Position numbers and translations under genes: made by a program. The notes under the pieces are model-generated. The model had not been told where the DNA came from and did not search any database. It was given only the letters and a program-made list of their open reading frames with translations. A DNA stretch of 64,000 nucleotides from Astragalus membranaceus (Eukaryota > Streptophyta > Magnoliopsida > Fabales > Fabaceae), in NCBI GenBank assembly GCA_039519185.1, contig CM076851.1, forward strand, positions 100,933,531-100,997,530, read 5' to 3'. How positions within the stretch are numbered: the first letter of the stretch is position 1; every line of letters begins with the position of its first letter. This document shows, piece after piece, positions 55,289 to 64,000 of the stretch.

Positions 55289-57266
55289 AGTCCAAAAGAG
55301 AGCATAAAAAGATTGTCCTTTGTCTCTAAAAAAAAAGGTTTGTCCTTTGCCCTCACGATTAGGATGAGTTAGTTAATGAATGGGTTTAAGTTCAAGTTTC
55401 CAATCTTACACCACATGGCAGCAAATACTGCCACGGCCCACAGATAATTAATTACTAACTCTAATGGGAGTTGTCAAACGTAATTAATACCTTTCTTCTG
55501 CCGGATCCAAATTCCGTGCAAGGCATTTAATTTAATTATCCCTATGTTTATGTTTACGACTTTATTAGTACCATTTTCCTAGGTGGGTTCTTGGATCATT
55601 CACCCTATATTCATAAAATGACTGGAAAATTCATCAAGCATTTCTTGGGATCTCCTTCATATTATCCTTTCAATTTCCCAATGATCTTCCAGATTTCTTC
55701 CATTAGCACTATAGACACACGTATTAAGAAAATGACTAATTTCTTCTATTTTTAAGAGTAATTCTCCAAGGGTAGTACTCCTCCATTACTAAATCAATTA
55801 ATTAATAAAATTAACTTCTTTTTTTTGAAAGGTACTAGTACTAATTAAATTAACTTTGTTCCCTCCATATTATTTTCATTGTTGTTTTTAACAAAATCAT
55901 TTTTTTTCTAGAAACGGTACTAAATAAATTAACTTTGTTGTTTCAACTTTGGTACTAATTAACTTTGTTACTAGTAGTAAAAACTGGGCAATAAGACTAA
56001 TTAATATAAGGCGATTGATATATAAATTCTTTTTTTGATATATAACTAATATAATCTCTAAATCCTAAAATGCCAATTATTTTGAGAGGGATACTTATGA
56101 GACGTGTATTTTGTAAGCATTTGACCGATTCCCATGCTGTGTTTGGAGGATAGTTGCTTTCTGTCTCCAAATTATGCTTGATTTGATGAAAGCAATCCTT
56201 CAACCTTTTCAGCATTTTTTTCCTTTGGAGTTTTGTTTCGTTGAAAATGATGCTAGTTTCGAAGTCATCGATTGAATTCATGGCACTTAAATAAATGTTA
56301 GTTTGAAAGCACTAGTGAACCACTACTACTAGTAATAATAATACCGCCACAGTGTAAAGGATGAAGCAACTCACCAACATTTTTTTTCAGTTTGGATAAG
56401 ATGTCCACGCTTTGCACAAATTTTTTATGTTAAAAAAATGTAAATGTGTCAAAGTAAAAAGAAATGATAAAGCTAGTAACTTGTTTTCTTTCACATAATA
56501 ATGGTTGCTATTGAGGCATCATTTATTAAATACTACTTGTAACTTGTTTTCTGTCAGGTCTCCTAGATTGGTTTGTTTTGACATTTTTTCAAAAAAGAAG
56601 CTTCAGCAAAAAATATTATGCACAACATTTTTTTTTAAAACAAAACAAAATAGAAGTATGGAAACGAATCATAATACATAAATGATTTCTTTTACAGGGT
56701 TAATCTAATATCTGCATCATTATTTCTTTTACAGGGTTCCTTTATTTTGAAATTACTATTTCTTACGACTTAGCTCCTCTTTTGGTAAAAAGAATAAAAT
56801 AAATGATTTCAGCGCTTTGTACCAAAACAACTTATTTCAGCGCTGGCATATTCAATTATTAGTTGATTTGTTGTAATTTAACAACCATAGTATATTTCAA
56901 ATATAATTTTTGTTCACGTCTCTATTTAATTCAAGCCTATAACTGTCTTTAATCAAAATATAATTATACTAAATCAAGACCCTTACCTAGTATTTTGGTT
57001 TATAATATTTTAATAAACAAACATGTTATTGATCTAATAGAGAGCAAATAAACTAATTAGAATACACTAATTCATCTATGGTCAAATTGTAATCGGACAA
57101 GCAACATTTCCGACTTATCAATAAAATCTTATTCAAGTACTGTTACAATAGAAAAACCTGATATATTAGATATAATTGAACATAATTGATCATATTATTT
57201 ATATAATAAAAAATAAATAACAATAATCTTTATAAATAATCGGTCCTTGTTCATAAAACTCAATTT
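55289..57266. other. AT-rich intergenic DNA, no gene seen
   Basis: Contains short local duplications (GGTACTA-TTAACTTTGTT type near 55845, 55916 and 55950; TTTCTTTTACAGGGTT at about 56688 and 56726) and many T-runs. A 94-codon minus frame at 55997-56281 has no recognisable domain. Confidence 0.5.
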
Positions 57267-57578
57267 ATCTCGATCTATGAAGCCTCGATACTTCAAAAAT
57301 GGAGACGTACCCGTGTCGGATACGTATCCGATACCGACACGCACCTGATACTTCCTGATACGTACCCAAAGAGTATCCAATAATTTTTTAATTCTTTTTA
57401 AAAAATATTTGACTCGATACTTTTCAGATACATATTTGATACTTCTTACCAACTAAGGATACTTCTCAGATACTTTTTCGATACCTCTTGCCAACTAAGG
57501 ACATGATTGTCATTCATATATGATACACTTTAATACCTCAATAACTAAAAGACAAAATTATATTTTTTCGTAATACAA

Positions 57579-60500
57579 CTAGTACTATACCCGTGCATCC
57601 GCAGGGGCCGATCGCGTTACGTGATACGATTACCTCAAAATCTCATTAATCTAAAATCAATTGTAAAATATAGAGGATGACTTGCATACGGACAGGTGCT
57701 GTCGTGTTCTTTTTATGAATGAATTTAGACAGTATTTAAATAATCTGAACATTACCCCGTGAAAATAAAGAAAATTTTAAAGTAGATAAAAAATGAGTTT
57801 CAAATAAAAAATTGATAAATATTAAAACTAAAAATGTAAAAGTAACATTTAAAAACAATATGTGCATTTATCCCGTGTTTTTTTATATATCAGTGTTGTT
57901 ATCCCATGTTTTTTTTATATATTAGTGCAACTATCCCGTGTTTTTATATATATCATTGCAGCTATTCCTGTCTTTTTTTATATATCAGTGCAGTTGTCCA
58001 GTGTTTTTTATGTATCAATGCAGTTATCTCATAGTTTCAATTGATTATTTGTGATTAGTAGATTATTGTAAATAGTATAAGATAGATAGTAGATTATCAG
58101 TAACAAATATTTATCCCGTGTTTTTTTTTATAAATGAGTAACAATTATTTGTCCTTTTTTAGGTATTAGTGACAAATATTTGTCGCGTGTGTTTTAAATA
58201 TTAACCAGTTTAAATAGTCATTAAGTCTTCTTGTTTTTTTAGATAGTAGTTTTCAAAAATTATAATTATTAATGGCAAATATTAATCCCGTGTTTTTCTA
58301 TATATCACTACAGTTATCCCTGTGTTTTTTATATATCATTGCAGTTATCCCTGTGTTTTTTATATATCATTGCAGTTATCTGGTAGTTTAAATTGTTTAT
58401 TTTAGTTGATAGTAGATTATAGTAGATAGTAAATTTGTTAGATAGTAGATTATCAATAAAAAATAATTGTTTTCAATATTAATTAGAAATTTAAATAGTC
58501 ATTAAGTCTGCTTATTTTTTATATATCAATGCAGTTATCTCGTAGTTTGAATTGATTATTTTAGTTGATTAGTAGATTATATATAGTTGATAGTAAAAGA
58601 TAGATAGTAGATTATTAAATATATAAGTGCAGTGTTTTTTTATATATCAGTGCAGTTATTTCATAGTTTCAATTGATTATTTTAGTTGATTAGTAAATTA
58701 TATATAGTTGATAGTAAAAGATAGATAGTAGATTATTAAATATATAAGTGCAACGTTTTTTTATATATCAGCGTAGCTATCCCGTATTTTTATATATATC
58801 ATTGCAGTTATCCCGTGTTTTTTTATATATCTGTACAATTATCCCGTGTTTTTTTATATATCAGTGCAGTTATCTCATAGTTTCAATTGATTATTTTAAT
58901 TGGTTAGTAGATTATAGTAGATAGTAAAAGATAGACAGGAGATTATCAATAAAAAAAGTTTTATCCTGTATTTTATTATATATCTGTGACAATTATTTGT
59001 CCTTTTTAGGTATAAGTGACAAAATTTGTCACATGTGTTTTAAATATTAATCAGTAGTTTAGATAGTCTTTAAGTTTTCTTTTTTTAGATATTAATCTCG
59101 TGTTTTTTATATTTCAGTGAAATTATCCCCTGTTTTTTTTATATATTTGTGCAGTTATCGTGTAGTTTCAATTGATTATTTTAGTTGATTAGTAGATTAT
59201 AGTAGATAGTAAAAGATAGATAGTAGATTATCAATAAAAAAAGTTTTATCCCGTGTTTTGTTATATATCTGTGACAATTATTTGTCCTTTTTAGGTATTA
59301 GTGACAAAAATTTTCACGTGTGTTTTAAATATTAATCAGTAGTTTAAATAGTTATTAAGTTTTCTTTTTTTTAGATATTAATCTCGTGTTTTTTATTTAT
59401 CAGTGAAGTTATCCCGTGTATCTTTTATATATTAGTGTAGTTATCTTGTAGTTTCAATTGATTATTTTAGTTGATTAGTAGATGATAGTAGATTATGGGA
59501 AAAGAAAGTGGGTGGGTTCGATTTGAATTTTGAAATTTGAAAAAAAAAAGTAGGAGAAAGTTGAAAAAAATGGGAGTGAGAAGAAAGTGCATTGGGAGTA
59601 GGAATTTGAAAAAAATGTGATAGTAAATTACAATGTTGCCCTTAGATGACTTGTCAAGTAAATAAATAGGGAGACTTGTTTGGGTAATTTAAGTGTGTTT
59701 TGTTTGTATAAATAGATATTAGATTAGATAAATAGATATTAGATAGATAGTAGCTTACCAATAAGAATTATTTATCCCGTGTTTTATTAAATATTTGTGA
59801 CAATTATTTGTCCTTTTATAGGTATTAGTGACAAATATTTGTCACATGTGTTTTAAATATTAATCAGTAGTTTAATTAGTCATTAAGCCTTCTTGCTTTT
59901 TTAGATATTAATCTCGTGTTTTTTAATATATCAGTACAGTTATTCCGTGTTTTTTATATATCAGTGCAGTTATCTCGTAGTTTCAATTGATTATTTTAGA
60001 TGATTAGTAGATTGTAATAGATAGTGGAAAAAGAAAGTGAGTGGGTTTGATTAGAATTTCGAAATTTGAAAAAAAAAAGTATGAGAAAGTAGGAAAAAAA
60101 GTAGGAGTGAGAAGAAAGTGTATTGTGAGAAGAAATTTGAAAAATGTGTGATAGTAAATTACAATGTTGTCATTTTTAAGTGTGGTTTGTTTGGGCAATT
60201 TAAGTGCGGTTTGTTTGTATAAATAGATAGTTAGATATTAATCTCTTGTTTTTTTATATATCAGTGTAGTTATCCCGTGTTTTATATATCAGTGCAGTTA
60301 TCTCGTAGTTTCAATTGATTAGTAGTAGATAGTGAAAAAAGAAAGTGGGTGGGTTTGTTTTGAATTTTGAAAATTGAAAAAAATAGATGAAAGTAGTAAA
60401 ATGTGGGAGTGAGAAGAAAGTGCATTGAGAGAAGAAATTTGAAAAAAGGTATCATAGTAAATTACAATGTTATCCTTAGTTATATGAGTTGTGAAGTAAA

Positions 60501-61194
60501 TAAGGAGACTTGTTTGGGTAATTTAAGTATGGTTTGTTTGTATAAATTGATAAAGATTAGTAGATAGAAAGTTGGTGAGTTTGATTTGAAATTTGAAATT
60601 TGGAAAAAAAATTAGGAAAAAAGTGAGAGTGAGAAGAAAATGCATTGGGAGAAGAAATTTAAAAAAAAAGATAGTAAATTACAATATTGTCCTTGGTTAG
60701 ATGAGTTGTCAAGTAAATATGGAGGTTTGTTTTTGTAATTTAAGTGTGGTGTGTTTGAATAAATAGATATTAGACAAGTAAATATGGAGGCTTGTTTTGG
60801 TAATTTAAGTGTGGTGTGTTTGAATAAATAGATATTAGATTAGATAGTAAATAGGAGTAAATTGTACATCATTTAATTATATTGTATTATATAGTAGATT
60901 AAAAAATTGGAAAAAGATATATTTTTAAATAAAGGGTGTGGGGCCACAAATAGTAGATGTGTAAAAAAGTGAGAAATATTGAGAAATGTGAGATTGAAAG
61001 AGAGAGAGTGAGAAAGGAAGAGAAAATAGAATTAAAAAAATGAGAAATAAAAGTAAAATACATTATTGTCCACAAAAGTGGTGATGTGTCAAAAAATCAA
61101 GATGTCTAAATTTGTCTTTTTGTAAGTTGTTTGTTTGATTAAATAGACATTAGATTAGATTAGATTAGATAAATAGATATTAGATTAGATTAGA
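57579..61194 (-). mobile_element. Helitron-like non-autonomous element
   Basis: On the minus strand the 3' end is CTAG followed by host T, preceded by a GC-rich hairpin (CCCCTGC-GGAT-GCACGGG on the minus strand, about 57590-57607), the Helitron signature. The 5' end is read as TCTAATCTAATC after host A at 61195. No Rep or helicase is present. The interior (57860-60310) is made of repeated TTATCCCGTG / TATATATCAGTGCAGTTAT units, and the 5'-like end segment recurs many times at the right. Confidence 0.7.
57860..60310 (-). repeat. Degenerate tandem units inside the Helitron
   Basis: The plus strand repeatedly reads TTATCCCGTG, a T-run, TATATATCAGTGCAGTTAT, then GATTAGTAGATTATAGTAGA. Spacing is irregular and copies have diverged. 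Confidence 0.8.
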
Positions 61195-61729
61195 TAAAAA
61201 AAATAATACATTGTGATATGAGTGAGATAAATATGCGTAACTATCTCTACTTGATATGATCACAAATATTTATTTCTACAATGTGATGATCATATATTGA
61301 CTATTGATATGCTTATATTTTATTGAGCAGCTACGTACTAATATGAATATCTTAATCTATAAAAAGTCATTTATTTCTGCCACCGACTATTTGGATTATA
61401 CGATTTCAGGTGGTTTGATTGTCCACCCTTACTTTTTATGACTAGTCACTCATACATAGGTGTGTCAGTTGTCCTCTTCCTTTCTTCCATATATTTTTCT
61501 ATTTGAGCAGTTTTTTTTATATCTATAAAATGCAATATTTCAGTTTTTCATTTTTGTTTTTTTATTTGTGTTTCTATTCTATTTTATTTTTTGTTATGTT
61601 TTTATATATTTAAATTTTAATTTAATTTTTTATTAAAGTATCCTAGCCGTGTCGTATATTGATTTTCAAAATTTTCTCATATCTCCATATCCGTATCGTA
61701 TCCCATATCCGGGCTTCATAGATCGCGAT

Positions 61730-62789
61730 ACAGTACAACCTACCACCAACTTGACTCCGCAAGACGTCGAGAGGGATGGATTAACAGAATATTCTTCCTT
61801 CAAACACCACAGAAAATCATATAGTTGCTGATGGTATAATGGAATAAACCTTAAAAAAAAAACACAACGGACCAATTTTGACTGGCTTTGATTGGTTGTA
61901 TCTGTCTTACTCCAGAAAGAACAGAGACTCTCGACCAAGAAAGCCCACTCAAACTTCGTATTCGCATAATTATGAGATAAGCATCCCAACTGATACCTCT
62001 AACAAAGTTTCATCCAATCACGAATTAGAGGGATAGTCAGAAGATGACAAGAATGTCCATTTCAGACGTTTATTGATTCTGGGCCATTTGATGGTTGATA
62101 GAAAAGTTAGCATTATGAAGCAATCATGAGTTAGCGAAAAGTGGTACTCTATCAAATATGAATATAAGCATAGATTAGAAAAAATATATAAAAGAAATAT
62201 CCAACATATTAATCCCGAATCAAGACGGAAAGGTAATAAATTAGAAGGCTATAACATAATCTACACGAACAAACAAATTTAATATAGGGACTAAGCCAGA
62301 AAATCACAATGGATCGTGATGGCTAGCAAAAGACAAAAATGCACTTTATAATATATATATTTATATTAAGGTGAAGGAAAAAAAATGAGAGGTACCAAGG
62401 AATAAAGCTTCCACGAACTGCAGTTCCAAGAAATCTGACTTTGTATATGTGAATCCTGCCGTGTACAATGCAGTTTTTGATCTGCTCTCACCCTGTAATG
62501 GCAGGGTAACTTAAACTTCTATACATGATGAATGTGATGGATTATTTGCATATTTTTTATATATAAACTACCCTCAGCTACTTTTCTTGGCTTCCTCGAG
62601 CTTTCTCATGAAAAGAGTCTATCCCCCCCACCCCACTTCTTCTAACAGTTACTATGACTGGCCCCTCTTTGATAGTAAATGCTGTGTCAGCTTTGCTAAA
62701 ACCGTGTAATCTTAGTATCTTCTGTGGTAGAAAACCTACACATCAGGAGAGGACAGAAGTAAAATTTCCATTATTTGCAAACACACCAC
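61730..62789. other. Intergenic DNA and likely 3' UTR of the downstream minus-strand gene
   Basis: No coding region is supported. The right half (about 62340-62789) lies directly after the stop codon of the minus-strand gene and probably holds its 3' UTR. A 107-codon minus frame at 61666-61989 straddles the transposon end and shows no domain. Confidence 0.5.
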
Positions 62790-64000
62790 TCAAGCTGTAC
62801 TACTTAAAAGATCATCTTCTGATGGTTCTAAACACTCCTCTGGATTGGCATAGAAATAATCCTCTTCTTTGGGCCTATCAGGGATTACCAATCTTTTAGT
62901 TGCGCTTCCCATGCGGTCGGCATGAGTTTCCTTTACAGCTGAAGAGAATTGATCCCAGTTCATAACTCCATTGTTGTATTGATCTATCAAATCAACTAGG
63001 AGCTTTCTGTTCAATAAAATTGTCTTCTTGAACCCAAGATATCTGCAGAAGCATTGGAGGGAAGTACTCACAATTATAACAAATAAGGAGAAACAAAACT
63101 TCAGAGTAACTCAACTTATTTGGAAGAGAAGTGTTTTGGATTTGAAATGCACAAACAATTTTGTCCAGAAAAATATATTGAAACAAAAGAAATGCTTATG
63201 ACACAGCAAATAAATTAAACAAATAACATTTCATATTTTTAGCCAAACTTTACCTGCGATGGCCTTCGACTACTTTGGCCATATTTCCATCATATGTAGG
63301 AACAAAGATATCACTCTCTAATGAGACAAGGTAATCCAAAGCCGCCATTTGAGAGGAATGATTTTGGAAGAACTGAAGTTCAGATGGTTCCAACAGGGTT
63401 TCCTTTCTGACCTGTTTCAAAAAAGCACAAAGGCACAAGAGTGAGAGGAAATTAAACAAGAAGAATCACAATTCCCAGTTTCTTAAGCTTTAAGTTAGTA
63501 CCAAATTTGGATAGTTCCTCGCTAGACTGGCCATTCTCCTATTCCCACCATATATTTCCCCAGCTGCAATGTAGATTTGAATGTTTTGATCAATGTCAAA
63601 GGCCCTAAGTGTAAGGGCAGTCTCCTCGGGTGTTAAAGGACATAAACCATCTTTTCTTTTCAAATCAGAATTGATAATTTTCTCTTTCCACCAAGGATAA
63701 GCATATCTGCCAACGTACAAGAAATCGAAATGTAAGAAAGACTCATGTTCAATTTTAATTCAAACTCCATCAAGAAAGTTACAAAACAGTTAAACTAGGC
63801 AGATTTTGCTCACCTCATCCTTGTCAATTCTTCCACCTCATCACTGTTGCAACCTTGAGTACAGCCAGAAAATGCCAACATATCCATCTCATACCTTAGA
63901 TGAAGTACCAGAAATGGGCCATTTTGCCTCAAAAGCTTGATTGCCTTTCTTCCTAACTCCTCAATCTGAGGAGTAAATCTAAGAGCACTAAAATTGACTC
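62790..64000 (-). CDS. O-fucosyltransferase family protein (DUF246 type), C-terminal half, four exons
   Basis: Minus-strand exons 64000-63814 (open at the window edge), 63706-63502, 63411-63254 and 63042-62790 join in frame with GT/AG introns and give 266 residues plus TGA at 62792-62790. In order, motifs are HLRYEMDMLAFSGC, YPWWKEKIINSDLKRKDGLC, PLTPEETALTLRAF, IYIAAGEIYGG, ETLLEPSELQFFQNHSSQMA and the conserved LESDIFVPTYDGNMAKVVEG near the sugar-donor site, then a short acidic tail. Plant members are Golgi type II membrane proteins with an N-terminal anchor, outside this window. They are thought to transfer fucose to protein or cell-wall substrates; the exact substrate is unknown. No stop or frame break is seen, so this is the one apparently functional host gene in the window. 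Confidence 0.93.

Larger units (their letters stand above)
57275..61721. mobile_element. DNA transposon with short inverted ends, possibly hAT-like, split by a Helitron
   Basis: The left end CTATGAAGC (57275-57283) and right end GCTTCATAG (61713-61721) are inverted. Both continue inward with GATACG/CGTATC-rich sequence. ATCTCGAT and ATCGCGAT flank them, an 8-bp duplication with one mismatch. Without the Helitron the element is about 830 bp and non-coding. Eight bases suggests hAT, but the ends are not a textbook hAT terminus. Confidence 0.45.

Noticed and set aside
55997..56281. 94-codon minus-strand frame as a small gene
   Set aside because: No domain I recognise, AT-rich codons, no promoter or splice context.
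61666..61989. 107-codon minus-strand frame
   Set aside because: It runs across the boundary of the DNA transposon at 61721 and has no motif.

Overview
This is plant nuclear DNA, most likely from a eudicot with a repeat-rich genome; I cannot name the species. The evidence is plant-type long-LTR chromoviruses whose primer binding sites match initiator tRNA-Met, Ty1/copia elements, a plant LINE, a Helitron, a Mutator-type MITE and one spliced host gene. There is nothing bacterial or organellar. About 61 of 64 kb is transposon; only the last 1.2 kb (62790-64000) is clearly host coding sequence.

Layout. 1-12284: 3' part of a Ty3/gypsy Tekay(Del)-like element (Tekay-A, +) whose polypurine tract is split by a coding-free LTR element (3851-9702). 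12285-14028: 5' end of a copia element (Copia-1, -) into whose gag Tekay-A landed. 14029-17161: 5' LTR and leader of another Tekay-like element (Tekay-C, -). 17162-about 54640: a LINE (-), split by a solo LTR (18954-21340) and by a 31.7-kb block. That block is Copia-2 (22440-54096, +), itself split by Tekay-B (24365-39892, -), a gag-only element TRGAG-B (42992-49416, +) and a solo LTR (49511-52031). Tekay-B's 5' LTR contains a second gag-only element, TRGAG-A (33770-39526, -). 55015-55279: MITE. 57275-61721: a DNA transposon with short inverted ends, split by a Helitron (57579-61194). 62790-64000: C-terminal half of an O-fucosyltransferase-family gene (-). Seven insertions keep 5-bp target duplications, six of them seen perfectly on both sides, so the order of insertion can be read directly.

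How the parts relate. TRGAG-A looks like a deletion derivative of a Tekay-A-type element and TRGAG-B of a Tekay-B-type element: each keeps LTRs, primer site, gag and polypurine tract and lacks pol, so each must have been copied with enzymes supplied in trans. TRGAG-A still has an open gag frame.

Most interesting signal. The long LTRs fall into two groups, and each appears to carry an intron in the transcribed leader, with RNA hairpins whose stems change on both sides. Group 1 (LTRs at 3851, 18954, 24365, 42992, 49511) has, in order, a GTAAGG-like donor, a variable tandem-repeat array, usually UNCG-loop hairpins, a hairpin just before a conserved acceptor, and then a U5 stretch matching the 3' end of initiator tRNA-Met that can pair with the element's own primer site. 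Group 2 (9710, 15041, 33770/37259) has a GTGAGT donor usually inside a small hairpin, paired GC-rich palindromes, and a covarying hairpin before a TTTTTCAG acceptor. The motifs are read directly; splicing and function are inferred.
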